Shown piece after piece: positions 28,945 through 37,698 of a stretch of 64,000 nucleotides of DNA (the first letter of the stretch is position 1; every line of letters starts with the position of its first letter). The DNA is from Mesorhizobium amorphae. Its GTDB lineage: Bacteria; Pseudomonadota; Alphaproteobacteria; Rhizobiales; Rhizobiaceae. The stretch is from contig NZ_JHQS01000015.1 of the NCBI RefSeq assembly GCF_014843845.1, positions 289,280 to 353,279 on the forward strand. Reading direction: 5' to 3'. The notes below the pieces were generated by a model. The model saw nothing but the letters and a program-made list of their open reading frames with translations, had not been told where the DNA came from and did no database searches. Both the position numbers and the translations under genes were made by a program.

Positions 28945-29472
28945 CTATTGAGAGGTCGACTTCGAACCGGCAGCCGTAACAACATCATTCCAGAACCGCA
29001 CGTACTCAAAATGCTGGTCGCGTGTCAGCCATACCTTGTTGGCGGAATCCACGGGGTCTCCGCCAAGCAGGACTGGTTTGAGTTCCGCAAGTTGCATTCC
29101 AACGCGAGAACTGTCGATCCGGCGGGGTTCCAGCGCACTTCGCCAGTCGCCAAAATCCTTCGCGATGGCAATCGCCAACTTCCAGTTCATGCCGATAAAT
29201 GGAACTCGAACCACAGACATAGCTGGTGAGCGCAGGTCGAACCCATAGGCTTCGGCACTGCCATCAGAGCCAAACAGAAGCAGACCAGGTGTGCGGGTTT
29301 CAACACGATACTCGCGGTTGAACGGCACCAACTGCTTAGCGCTCCAGATAGCGACAAGGTCGGCACCCCAAACCCATTCGCCTCCATCGTGTTGCTTGAG
29401 AAAATCAACATACGACGACGGAAGCGACCGTCTTAGCCCTGCCAGTATGGTCTCTGAGGATGCGTCCGTCAT
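28945..29472 (-). CDS. SMI1/KNR4 (SUKH) domain protein
   Basis: The 175-aa protein has the SUKH start SLPSSYVDFLKQHDGGEWV, then a central TPGLLLFGSDGSAEAYGFD that matches the SUKH GxDG-type core. SUKH proteins are mostly immunity proteins against contact-dependent or polymorphic toxins. No toxin gene flanks it, so it is an orphan immunity-type gene. It ends 11 bases downstream-side of the flavoprotein gene stop on the same strand? It lies left of that gene, so it would be read after it. Confidence 0.75.
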   Translation of the reverse strand: MTDASSETILAGLRRSLPSSYVDFLKQHDGGEWVWGADLVAIWSAKQLVPFNREYRVETRTPGLLLFGSDGSAEAYGFDLRSPAMSVVRVPFIGMNWKLAIAIAKDFGDWRSALEPRRIDSSRVGMQLAELKPVLLGGDPVDSANKVWLTRDQHFEYVRFWNDVVTAAGSKSTSQ

Positions 29473-29482
29473 GGAATGCCCA

Positions 29483-30586
29483 TCAGGCCACCTCCGCCCG
29501 CAGCCATTTCTTCAGGCCGGCAATGTCGCCGTCGCCGACTGCCGCCGCCACGCGCCGGCCGACCGCAGCACCGAATTTGTAGCCATGGCCGGAGCAGGCC
29601 GAGACGATCAGGCATTTGCCTTTCTCATGCGCCAAAAACTTCTCCTCGGCGGTGAAGGTATAGGCGCAGGTGACGACTTCGGTCACTTCGTATTCCTCGA
29701 TGCGGGCGATGGGCGGCGAAAACAGGTTGCGGATCGCCTCCCCCTCGCCCGGCACCGGCTCGCGGTTCCAGTCGGCGTCGCTGGTCGGCACCCTGTGCAG
29801 GCCGGAACCGAATTTCATGCCGGCGCCACGCGAGATCGGGATAATATAACCGTCGGTGGTGCCGCCAACGTCGAGGACAACGGGGGCCGCCTCCCAGGTC
29901 GCTTTCAGATCCGCCGGCGGTTCGACATAGGCGAGCGCGGTGCGAAAAGTCTTCAGTTCGCCGCCGAGTTCCGGAAACAGTTTCAGCACCCAGGCGCCGG
30001 CCGCGACGACGATGCGGTCGGCCTGCATGGTCTCGCCAGAGGCCAGCACGATGCGGCCTGCCTCGGCGTCGACCTCCGTCACCCTGCTGTGCTCATAGAT
30101 GTTGGCGTCGTTGGCGCGTAGCCATGCCGCGAGGCCCGAGGCGATCCTGCGGCAATGCAGGGCGCCGCCTTCCGTCGAGAAATAGGCGTAGCGGAACGAA
30201 TTGGGCTCGAGGAACGGCCAGCGCTCGACCGCAGCGTCAGGCGCGAACAATTCGAACGGAAAATTCCCCTCTTCCAGACCTTCGCGGTATTCCTCGGCCT
30301 CGTCGCCCGGCTCGCGCGAGATGCAGAGGAAGCCGCGCGCGTCGAGATGGCTCTCGCCGAGATCGACCCACATCTCGTCCCAGGCTTCATAGGCTTCGGT
30401 GATGAGCCGGCCATAGCCGGTTCCGGCACGGTAGGCGCGACGGATGACGCGATGGTGATCGCCGGACGCGGCAAGCGGATTGGGGATCGGCCCCTGCTCG
30501 ACGATCGACACGCTATGGCCGGCCTTGACCAGCGACCACGCCGTCGAAAGTCCGGCAATGCCCGCACCGACCACAATCACGTTCAT
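29483..30586 (-). CDS. Sarcosine oxidase/N-methyl amino acid oxidase-like FAD enzyme (MSOX/MTOX family)
   Basis: About 367 aa with the FAD motif VVGAGIAGLSTAWSLVKAGHSV at the N-terminus and the MSOX-family C-terminal block VTCAYTFTAEEKF plus SGHGYKFG; the Cys in CAYTFT is where monomeric sarcosine oxidase links FAD covalently. Such enzymes oxidise secondary amines to imine plus hydrogen peroxide. ATG 30586 has GGAAGG nine bases ahead; ATG 30595 would leave no spacing. It is divergent from the P450 gene. The amine substrate is not known. Confidence 0.83.
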   Translation of the reverse strand: MNVIVVGAGIAGLSTAWSLVKAGHSVSIVEQGPIPNPLAASGDHHRVIRRAYRAGTGYGRLITEAYEAWDEMWVDLGESHLDARGFLCISREPGDEAEEYREGLEEGNFPFELFAPDAAVERWPFLEPNSFRYAYFSTEGGALHCRRIASGLAAWLRANDANIYEHSRVTEVDAEAGRIVLASGETMQADRIVVAAGAWVLKLFPELGGELKTFRTALAYVEPPADLKATWEAAPVVLDVGGTTDGYIIPISRGAGMKFGSGLHRVPTSDADWNREPVPGEGEAIRNLFSPPIARIEEYEVTEVVTCAYTFTAEEKFLAHEKGKCLIVSACSGHGYKFGAAVGRRVAAAVGDGDIAGLKKWLRAEVA

Positions 30587-30691
30587 CGAAACCATCCTTC
30601 CGCAGCCGCTTCTTCTGGCTCAATACATTGGGTTGCCGGGCGCCAACATACGGTCTGGCAGCGGGCAGGCAAGGCGCGCTAATCATCTGGC

Positions 30692-31963
30692 ATGACCGAA
30701 TTGATGCCTTCCTATCTCGTGTTTGATCCAGCCAATCGCCGGTTGCGGCTCGATCCGCATGAACCGGCGTTCTTCCAGAACCCATACGAGACCTATGCCT
30801 TCCTGCATGGCGCATCGAGTGCCTTCTTCTGGGAGGATTACGGCTTCTGGTGCTTTGGCGGCTTCGACGACGTCAACCGCCTGCTGCGCGACCGCCGCTT
30901 CGGCCGCCAGAACCCGGCCGGCATTCCCGACGGCCGCGGCGTCGGTGCTGACCGCTCGCATCTCCGCGCCTTCGACGGCATCGAGGCGAATTCGATGCTG
31001 GAGCTCGAGCCGCCGGTCCACACCAGGCTGCGGACGCTGGTCAACCGCGCCTTCGTCTCGCGCCAGGTCGAGCGGCTCAGGCCGCGTGTCGGGGCTTTAG
31101 CCAACGAGTTGATCGACCGGTTCGAGCCTGACGGGGTCGACCTGCTGCCGTCCTTCGCCTCGCCCTTGCCGATCACCATCATTGCCGAAATGCTCGGCGT
31201 GCCGGTCGAGATGGGGCCGCAACTGCTCGACTGGTCGCACAAGATGGTTGCCATGTACATGCATGGCCGCACGCGTGAGACCGAGGAGACAGCCAATCGC
31301 GCCGCGCGCGACTTTTCCGACTTTTTGCGCGGCTATGTCGCCGAGCGGCGCAAGCAGCCGGGCGACGACCTGTTGTCGCTGCTGATCGCGGCGCAGGAGG
31401 ACGGCCAGAAACTGTCGGAGGACGAACTGTTGTCCTCGGCCATCCTGCTGCTCAATGCCGGCCATGAGGCGACCGTGCACCAGACCGGCAATGCCGTGCG
31501 TTCGATCCTGGCGCAAGGCGGTGACCCCAGCCGCTTCTTCACCACGCCGGACGCGACTGCGGCAACGGTGGAGGAATGCCTGCGCTTCGACGCGCCGCTG
31601 CATATGTTCCTGCGCTATGCCTATGAGGAGATCGAGGCCGGGCCTGGGATCTTGCTCAAGCCTGGCGACAAGATCGCGCTGCTGCTCGGCATGGCCAATC
31701 ACGATCCCCTGGCCTTTGCCGAACCCGGCGCTTTCCGGCCCGGACGCGGGGACCAGAAGAACGTCTCGTTCGGCGCCGGCATCCATTTCTGCATCGGCGC
31801 GCCGCTGGCGAGGCTGGAATTGCAGGTGTCCCTGAAGACCTTGTTCGATCGACAGCCCCGGCTCCACCTTGCGGAAGGGCCGCGCTTCCGCGACACCTTT
31901 CATTTCCATGGGCTGGAAAGGCTCGCGGTGGCTTTCAGACCAGCGACAGGACCAGATGATTGA
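30692..31963 (+). CDS. Cytochrome P450 (bacterial soluble type)
   Basis: The 423-aa P450 has the I-helix LLNAGHEATVHQTG, the K-helix ExxR in EECLRFD, and the heme loop FGAGIHFCIGAPLARLE with Cys as thiolate ligand. It is soluble (no membrane anchor) and inserts oxygen into small substrates with ferredoxin-type partners; none is encoded nearby. The stop overlaps the next gene by eight bases, so both are coupled. Upstream 30587-30691 is the divergent promoter region. Confidence 0.93.
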   Translation: MTELMPSYLVFDPANRRLRLDPHEPAFFQNPYETYAFLHGASSAFFWEDYGFWCFGGFDDVNRLLRDRRFGRQNPAGIPDGRGVGADRSHLRAFDGIEANSMLELEPPVHTRLRTLVNRAFVSRQVERLRPRVGALANELIDRFEPDGVDLLPSFASPLPITIIAEMLGVPVEMGPQLLDWSHKMVAMYMHGRTRETEETANRAARDFSDFLRGYVAERRKQPGDDLLSLLIAAQEDGQKLSEDELLSSAILLLNAGHEATVHQTGNAVRSILAQGGDPSRFFTTPDATAATVEECLRFDAPLHMFLRYAYEEIEAGPGILLKPGDKIALLLGMANHDPLAFAEPGAFRPGRGDQKNVSFGAGIHFCIGAPLARLELQVSLKTLFDRQPRLHLAEGPRFRDTFHFHGLERLAVAFRPATGPDD

Positions 31964-32675
31964 GACAATGAGATTCGCGTTCCTGCAGGAGCCTCCCTTC
32001 TGCTTCACCGACGCATCGGCGGTTCTGGGAGGCTGCGACGCCATGCTCGCCGACAAGGTTTGCCAGCTGTTGGAACTGGAGAGCTTTTCGCCCATCGAGA
32101 CAGAGTTCGCCGAACTGCTTCCCGGGCTCGCCTCGGGCCGCTGGGACATGACCACGGGACTGTTCATTTCGGACGAACGATTGAAGCTCGTCGACTTCAC
32201 CCGGCCGATCTGGATGCTGCCGGACGGGCTTCTGGTCGCGAAAAACAATCCGCGCGACTTCGACGGCTATCGATCCGTCGCCGAGGACGGGGCAGCCCTG
32301 ATCGGCGTCATCTCAGGCCAGGTCCAGCATCAGACAGCCCTGCAAAACAATGTTCCGTCCGAGCGCATCAGGATCTTCGCCACGCAGGCCGAAGCGGCTG
32401 ACGCCGTTGCGGCCGGTGCGGTGCATGCCTATGCCAGCGTCGCCATGGCGCATCGCGGCTATCTGGGCAGGCACCCCGAGGCAGATCTCGCGGTCATCAA
32501 CGTTCCGGCAGAGGAAAAGCAACCGGCGGCCGGCGCTTTCGCGCTGGCCAAGGGCAATGCGGCGCTGCTTCAACGCATCGATTCCTGTCTTGGCCACCTG
32601 CTGGGAAGCACATGGCATCGAGAGATGATGGGCGAATACGGATTTTCCGGCAGCGATATCGACCGCCTGCTCTGA
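31956..32675 (+). CDS. Solute-binding (SBP family 3-like) domain protein without signal peptide
   Basis: The 239-aa product MIETMRFAFLQEPPFCFTD starts directly in the first strand of a type-II periplasmic binding fold, then shows the usual GRWDMTTGLFISDERLKLVDFTRP block and the hinge region DAVAAGAVHAYA. No signal peptide, lipobox or upstream in-frame export sequence exists; extending the frame to 31869 only reads P450 sequence. It therefore probably stays in the cytoplasm. The ATG overlaps the P450 stop by eight bases, suggesting that it binds or delivers the P450 substrate or acts as a sensor. Confidence 0.78.
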   Translation: MIETMRFAFLQEPPFCFTDASAVLGGCDAMLADKVCQLLELESFSPIETEFAELLPGLASGRWDMTTGLFISDERLKLVDFTRPIWMLPDGLLVAKNNPRDFDGYRSVAEDGAALIGVISGQVQHQTALQNNVPSERIRIFATQAEAADAVAAGAVHAYASVAMAHRGYLGRHPEADLAVINVPAEEKQPAAGAFALAKGNAALLQRIDSCLGHLLGSTWHREMMGEYGFSGSDIDRLL

Positions 32676-32690
32676 TCCGCCGACAGGCCG

Positions 32691-33041
32691 TCAAAGCTTG
32701 ATTACATACTCCTTGCGGGTGGTTTCGAGCACTTCCCAGCTACCCTTGAAACCGGGCCGAAGCACGAAGCTGTCGCCGACCCTGACAGTGCGCTCTTCGC
32801 CACCCTCCTCGGCGATGACCGAGACGCCCGACAGGATGTGGCAGAACTCCCACTCGTCATAGACGATGCGCCATTTGCCCGGCGTCGATTCCCAGATGCC
32901 GGCATAGAGACCGCCGTCGCGCTCCTCGACGTTCCAGGTACGGAATTTCGGATCGCCCGAGATCAGACGATCCGGCGCCGGCGCACCGGCCTCCGGCTCG
33001 ACGCTGTCGATATCGACGGACAGAAAGTTCGGCGTGGTCAT
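32691..33041 (-). CDS. Cupin-domain protein (DUF861-like)
   Basis: The 116-aa single cupin barrel has the typical WEFCHILSGVSVIAEEGG and VGDSFVLRPGFKGSWEV motifs of the EutQ/ureidoglycine-aminohydrolase cupin type (PF05899). ATG 33041 follows TCTGAG; a longer frame to 33308 runs antisense inside metY and is not used. It lies four bases downstream of metY, so it is co-transcribed. It may bind a small metabolite; function unknown. Confidence 0.8.
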   Translation of the reverse strand: MTTPNFLSVDIDSVEPEAGAPAPDRLISGDPKFRTWNVEERDGGLYAGIWESTPGKWRIVYDEWEFCHILSGVSVIAEEGGEERTVRVGDSFVLRPGFKGSWEVLETTRKEYVIKL

Positions 33042-33045
33042 GATC

Positions 33046-34326
33046 TCAGACCTTGTCCAGCGCCTGTTCCAGATCGGCGACGATGTCGTTGACATCCTCG
33101 ATGCCGATAGAAAGCCTGACCGTGTCGGGCCCGGCGCCCGCCTTGACCTTCTGCTCGTCGGAAAGCTGGCGATGCGTGGTCGAGGCCGGGTGGATGACCA
33201 GCGACTTGGTGTCGCCGACATTGGCAAGGTGCGAGAAAAGTTCGAGCGCCTCGACGAATTTGACGCCCGCCGCATAGCCGCCCTTGAGACCGAAGGTGAA
33301 GACGGCACCGGCGCCGAGCGGCGAGTATTTCTTCTGCAGGGCGTTGTTCTTGTCGCTGGGCAGGCCAGGATAGTTCACCCAGGCGACCTTGGGGTGGTTG
33401 GAGAGCCAGCCGGCAACCGTCACGGCGTTGTCGCAGTGGCGCTGCATGCGCAGCGGCAGGGTTTCCAGCCCGGTCAGGATCAGGAAGGCGTTGAACGGCG
33501 AGATCGCCGGGCCGATGTCGCGCAGGCCGAGCACGCGCGCGGCGATGGCGAAGGCGAAGTTGCCGAAGGTCTCGTGCAGGACGATGCCGCCATATTCGGG
33601 GCGCGGTTCCGACAGCATCGGGTATTTGCCCGACTTCGACCAGTCGAAGGTGCCGCCGTCGACGATGGCGCCACCGATCGAATTGCCGTGGCCGCCGATG
33701 AACTTGGTCAGCGAATGGACGACGATGTCGGCACCATGCTCGATCGGCCGCACCAGATAGGGCGAGGCCAGCGTGTTGTCGACGATCAGCGGCAGGCCGT
33801 GCTTGCGGGCGATATCGCCGATCTTCTCGATGTCGACGAAGACACCGCCCGGATTGGCCAGGCTCTCGATGAAGATCGCCTTGGTTCTGTCGTCGATCTG
33901 GCTCTCGAAGGTCGAGACTTCGTCCGTGTCGGCCCAGCGCACCTGCCAGCCGTAGTTCTTGAAGGCATGACCGAACTGGTTGATCGAGCCGCCGTAAAGC
34001 CTTGTCGCGGCGACGAAATTGTCGCCTGGCTGCATGAGGTTGTGGAAGACCAGGATCTGCGCGGCATGACCCGATGCGACCGCAAGTGCTGCCGTGCCGC
34101 CCTCAAGCGCGGCAACGCGTTCCTCGAGCACCGCCTGCGTCGGGTTCATGATGCGGGTGTAGATATTGCCGAACGCCTTCAGCCCGAACAGCGAGGCGGC
34201 ATGATCGGCATCGTCGAAGACAAAGGAGGTGGTCTGGTAGATCGGGGTCGCCCGTGCCCCCGTCGCCGGATCAGGCTTGGCGCCGGCATGAACGGCGAGC
34301 GTGTTGAAACCGGGCGTACGGGTCAT
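33046..34326 (-). CDS. metY: O-acetylhomoserine sulfhydrylase (aminocarboxypropyltransferase)
   Basis: The 426-aa PLP enzyme of the Cys/Met metabolism family has YTRIMNPTQAVLEERVAALEGG at the N-terminus and the PLP lysine in VHSLTKFIGGHGNSIGG. It makes homocysteine from O-acetylhomoserine and sulfide. ATG 34326 follows GGGAGGTTTTC. The next gene upstream on the same strand (34472) is a CoA-binding protein, a pairing often seen in rhizobia, though 145 bases apart. Confidence 0.93.
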   Translation of the reverse strand: MTRTPGFNTLAVHAGAKPDPATGARATPIYQTTSFVFDDADHAASLFGLKAFGNIYTRIMNPTQAVLEERVAALEGGTAALAVASGHAAQILVFHNLMQPGDNFVAATRLYGGSINQFGHAFKNYGWQVRWADTDEVSTFESQIDDRTKAIFIESLANPGGVFVDIEKIGDIARKHGLPLIVDNTLASPYLVRPIEHGADIVVHSLTKFIGGHGNSIGGAIVDGGTFDWSKSGKYPMLSEPRPEYGGIVLHETFGNFAFAIAARVLGLRDIGPAISPFNAFLILTGLETLPLRMQRHCDNAVTVAGWLSNHPKVAWVNYPGLPSDKNNALQKKYSPLGAGAVFTFGLKGGYAAGVKFVEALELFSHLANVGDTKSLVIHPASTTHRQLSDEQKVKAGAGPDTVRLSIGIEDVNDIVADLEQALDKV

Positions 34327-34471
34327 CGAAAACCTCCCTTTGAAATCTCTCAAAATCGCCGGGCATTCTTGGCGAAGCGCGCTTGCGAATGCAAAGAAGA
34401 AAATGCCTTTCGGCGAGCGATCGGCGCCCGGTGAGCGAGAAAATGCGTCAGCCTACGGAATAATTTTGCTT

Positions 34472-34993
34472 CTACTTCTGGCGAACGCCAAAACTCTGGA
34501 ATCCCTGGCGCATCAGCGGCTTCTTCGACGACAGCACGCCCGAGTTGACGCCGGTCCAGCCGATCTCGCCGGACAGCTTGCCGTATTCGATCTTGGGGCA
34601 GCGGTTCATCACCACCTTCATGCCGGCAGCCTCGGCGCGCGCGCCGGCCTCGTCATGGCGCACGCCAAGCTGCATCCAGACGACCTTCGGCAAGGGATCT
34701 AGCCGCAAAATCTCCTCAATGACGCCAGGCACGGCCGCTGAACCGCGAAAGATGTCGACCATGTCGATGGGTTCAGGGAGATCGGCGAGCCTGGCATAGA
34801 CCGTCCGGCCGAGGATCTCCTTGCCGGCATGTCCCGGATTGATCGGGAACACCCAGAACCCCTTGGCTAAAAGGTATTTCAGCACGAAAAAGCTTGGCCG
34901 CACGTCGTTGGGCGACGCGCCGACCATGGCGATGGTCTTCACCGAATTGAGGATGCCGCCGATGTAGGCATTGTCGTAGCTGTCGTGGTTCAT
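34472..34993 (-). CDS. CoA-binding domain protein
   Basis: The 173-aa Rossmann protein has TIAMVGASPNDVRPSFFVLKYLL, the CoA-binding domain start (PF13380), and VVWMQLGVRHDEA, with a Cys in NRCPKIEYGKL that is typical of the family. It resembles the CoA-binding half of succinyl-CoA synthetase but lacks the catalytic parts. The start ATG overlaps the stop of the upstream ATPase remnant (ATGA). Function unknown; link to sulfur metabolism is by neighbourhood. Confidence 0.87.
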   Translation of the reverse strand: MNHDSYDNAYIGGILNSVKTIAMVGASPNDVRPSFFVLKYLLAKGFWVFPINPGHAGKEILGRTVYARLADLPEPIDMVDIFRGSAAVPGVIEEILRLDPLPKVVWMQLGVRHDEAGARAEAAGMKVVMNRCPKIEYGKLSGEIGWTGVNSGVLSSKKPLMRQGFQSFGVRQK

Positions 34994-35569
34994 GCCTCGT
35001 CCTCATACAACGCCTCGGTGAGAAAACCATCCGGATCGTTGCAGAAATTGCGCATCATGCGGAAATGGTCGGTATCCTGAAAATCGACCGGATCGAGCCC
35101 GAAGCGGCTAATGCGGAAGAGACGCGCGCCGGGACAGGCCATCAGCAGCGGCGAATGCGTCGCCATGATCACCTGCGCCGTGCCTGACCGGTCCATCCGC
35201 CTGAGCAGCTTGAGCAGTTCAATCTGCCGCGTCGGTGAAAGCGCGCTTTCGGCCGCGTAGCGTGTCGGCAAGCGCCGCGCCACTCTTGTCGATGGCGGCG
35301 GTATGATCGACCGGCCTGTAGCCCTTGCCGCCGCCGGCCTCGTCGTAACCGGCCAGCGCGCCGATTGCCTCCAGCAGCGTCGATTTGCCGGTGCCGTTCT
35401 CGCCGACGATGATGGTGATCGGCGTGGTGAATTCGAGCTGGAATTCGCGCTCACGGAAGATCGGTAGGTGCCACGGGTATTTTTCCCAGTCCGCTACCCG
35501 TGCCGGCTCGAGCAGGATGCGCTTGAGGTAGGGCGCCTTCAGCCGCGTCAGTTGCTTGCGAGGCGCCAT
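34990..35569 (-). pseudogene. AAA ATPase (OLD/ABC-like) with internal deletion and frameshift
   Basis: ATG 35569 begins MAPRKQLTRLKAPYLKRI and reads through Walker A VGENGTGKSTLLEAIG to LADTLRG. There the frame is lost, and the C-terminal half resumes one frame over at ESALSPTRQIELLKLLRRM, continuing with VIMATHSPLLMACPGARL to the stop at 34990. Intact relatives have about 80 residues between these points, including the Q-loop and the signature helix and most of Walker B (FDEPES). Loss of that segment out of frame makes a dead gene. The stop overlaps the CoA-binding gene start. Confidence 0.82.
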
Positions 35570-35579
35570 GCGGATGCGG

Positions 35580-36002
35580 TCAGGCCGGTAGGGAAATCGA
35601 GCCGTCTTCCGCGATCGGAAAGGCCGGATTGTGTGCCACTTCCCAGACATGCCCGTCTGCATCGGCGAAATAGCCGTACCAGCCGCCCCAGAAGGCGCGG
35701 CTTGCCGGCTTGACGATACGGCCGCCGGCCCTCTCGACCATGGCAAGCACCTCGTCGACCTCGGCGTCGGAGCGGGTGTTGTAGGCGAGGTAGACCGCCG
35801 ACGGTGCCCCGGCGAAGGTGACGCCCGAATCCTCCTCGGCGCTGGCACGCGGAAACAGGCCGAGAATGGCGCCGCCCATCTGGAAGAAGGCGACTCCCTC
35901 GGTGATCCCGGCATGGCGTTTCAGCCCCATCGCCTCGTAGAAGCGCACGGCCCGCTCAAGATCGTCGGTGGCGATGGTGATGATGGAGATGCGCGGCTCC
36001 AT
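35580..36002 (-). CDS. VOC-superfamily (glyoxalase-like) protein
   Basis: The 140-aa protein has two VOC modules: ISIITIATDDLERAVRFYEAMGL and the end block WYGYFADADGHVWEVAHNP with the metal Glu. Family members include fosfomycin/bleomycin resistance proteins and lyases. ATG 36002 follows GGAGGACTAG. It starts only two bases after the enoyl-CoA hydratase stop, so the two are in one operon read leftward. Confidence 0.85.
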   Translation of the reverse strand: MEPRISIITIATDDLERAVRFYEAMGLKRHAGITEGVAFFQMGGAILGLFPRASAEEDSGVTFAGAPSAVYLAYNTRSDAEVDEVLAMVERAGGRIVKPASRAFWGGWYGYFADADGHVWEVAHNPAFPIAEDGSISLPA

Positions 36003-36004
36003 TT

Positions 36005-36826
36005 CTAGTCCTCCTTCCACTCCGGCTTGCGCTTGCCCATGAAGGCGCCGATGCCTTCCTCGGCTTCGCGGGCCAGCATGTTTTCCACCATGACGCGGCC
36101 GGTATAGGCATAGGCATCCGCCAACCCCATCTCGGCCTGTGCGTAGAAAGCTTCCTTGCCGGACTTCACGACCAAAGATGATTTGGAAGCAATGGTTTGC
36201 GCGTATTTGATGACAATCTGATTCAGGTATTCGCGCGGCACGATGCGGTTGACGAGGCCGAATTCCTTGGCCGTCGCCGCATCGATTGTCTCGCCGGTCA
36301 GAAGCATCTCCATGGCATGCTTGCGCGAGACGTTGCGCGACAGCGCCACCATCGGCGTCGAGCAGAACAGGCCGATATTGACGCCGGGCGTGCAGAAGGT
36401 CGCCTCATGCGAGGCGATGGCGAGGTCGCAGCTGGCGACCAGCTGCAGGCCGGCGGCGGTGGCCAGGCCGTCGACCTCGGCGATGACGGGTCTCGGGTGG
36501 CGCACGATCGTCTGCATCAGCGCCGCGCAAGCGGCGAAGGTCTGTTCGAAGAACGCCTTGCCCTTGTCGGCGTCGGCGCGATGCAAGGTCAGTTCCTTGA
36601 GATCGTGCCCGGCGCAAAACACTTTTCCGGTCGCGGCCAGGATGATGACGCGGACGGACTTGTCGGCCTTTGCGCGATCGAGTTCGGCCGCCAAAGCCGC
36701 CATAACCGCAAGCGACAAGGCATTGGCCGGCGGGCTGGCGAGCGTCAGCCGCAGCACGCCCTTGTCCTGTTGTGAGACAACCGGACCTTCGGCGACGACC
36801 GGCTTGATGGCGACGATTTCGGCCAT
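36005..36826 (-). CDS. Enoyl-CoA hydratase/isomerase family protein
   Basis: The 273-aa crotonase has the oxyanion-hole segments SPPANALSL and CAGHDLKEL, and GLATAAGLQLVASCDLAIAS. The usual catalytic Glu pair is not both present in the second segment (Ala-Thr-Ala-Ala-Gly), so it may be a hydratase variant or isomerase. ATG 36826 with AGAGG upstream is chosen over the longer frame to 36988. It diverges from a PaaI thioesterase gene, and both act on acyl-CoA. Confidence 0.87.
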   Translation of the reverse strand: MAEIVAIKPVVAEGPVVSQQDKGVLRLTLASPPANALSLAVMAALAAELDRAKADKSVRVIILAATGKVFCAGHDLKELTLHRADADKGKAFFEQTFAACAALMQTIVRHPRPVIAEVDGLATAAGLQLVASCDLAIASHEATFCTPGVNIGLFCSTPMVALSRNVSRKHAMEMLLTGETIDAATAKEFGLVNRIVPREYLNQIVIKYAQTIASKSSLVVKSGKEAFYAQAEMGLADAYAYTGRVMVENMLAREAEEGIGAFMGKRKPEWKED

Positions 36827-36987
36827 GGGTCCAAACCTCTCTGTATGCCCGCTCTGTGGATTCGCGAGCCATGGAACAAAAGAACTAGCACGCTGCCGAT
36901 TGAAGAAAAGCCGCGAGACGTGTTTTCTCGACCCCGACAATTGGACCAGTTGCTGAGCCCATACCGGCTCCATGTAGGAAACCGCCA

Positions 36988-37443
36988 ATGCCCGCCCAAG
37001 ACAATCTCAAACCGGTGCTGTCGGCGGCGGAAGTCAACGCGCTGATGGGAACCGTCTACCCGCAGCTCAACGACCAGTTCGCCTTCTACCAGGCGCTCGA
37101 GGTGTTTCCCGGCGGCTGCACGGTGCGGCTCAATGCCGACGCGCGGCATCTGCGCCCCGGCGGCACGGTGTCTGGCCCGTCGCTGTTCACGCTGGCCGAC
37201 ATCGGCGGCTATGTCTGCATGCTCTCGCATGCCGGACCGGACGCGCTGTCGGTGACCACCAACCTCAACATCAATTTTGTCCGCAAGGCCGAGGCCGGGC
37301 CGATCGACGGCCACTGCCGCATCCTGAAGTTCGGCAAAAGCCTGATGGTGTTCGACATCGACATCGTCGCCGGACCGGACGGACAGACGGTGGCGCATGC
37401 AACCGGCACCTATTCGATACCGCCGAAGCGGGCGTCGTCCTGA
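36988..37443 (+). CDS. PaaI-family hotdog thioesterase
   Basis: The 151-aa hotdog protein has RPGGTVSGPSLFTLADIGGYV, the helix that carries the catalytic Asp/Asn region of PaaI-type acyl-CoA thioesterases, and LNINFVRKAEAGPI. It should cleave short or aromatic acyl-CoA esters. It is divergent from enoyl-CoA hydratase, with which it may share regulation. No signal peptide. Confidence 0.87.
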   Translation: MPAQDNLKPVLSAAEVNALMGTVYPQLNDQFAFYQALEVFPGGCTVRLNADARHLRPGGTVSGPSLFTLADIGGYVCMLSHAGPDALSVTTNLNINFVRKAEAGPIDGHCRILKFGKSLMVFDIDIVAGPDGQTVAHATGTYSIPPKRASS

Positions 37444-37490
37444 CAATTGAATTTTTACTTGATGTGTATATATATGCGCATAGGTAGCCT

Positions 37491-37679
37491 TTGCTGGAAC
37501 GTGACAGCCGTAAGATCGTGAAACGTCTCAAGGATGAAGGTTTCGAACTGATTTCCGTGCGCGGCTCGCATCACAAATTCCGCAAGGGCGCGATCGTGCT
37601 GATTGTCCCCCATCCTGAGAAGGATCTGCCAACCGGCACTGCTCGCGCGATCGCCAAGCAGGCAGGCTGGCTAAGATGA
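37491..37679 (+). CDS. hicA: HicA-type toxin (mRNA interferase)
   Basis: The 62-aa protein LERDSRKIVKRLKDEGFELISVRGSHHKFRKG...HPEKDLPTGTARAIAKQAGW is a full HicA domain (dsRBD-like fold) with the catalytic His in RGSHHKF. TTG at 37491 is the only usable start, because a stop codon lies two codons upstream; weak initiation may limit toxin level. HicB follows 19 bases later. Confidence 0.85.
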   Translation: MLERDSRKIVKRLKDEGFELISVRGSHHKFRKGAIVLIVPHPEKDLPTGTARAIAKQAGWLR

Positions 37680-37698
37680 AGCGCTCCGGAGACCCATT

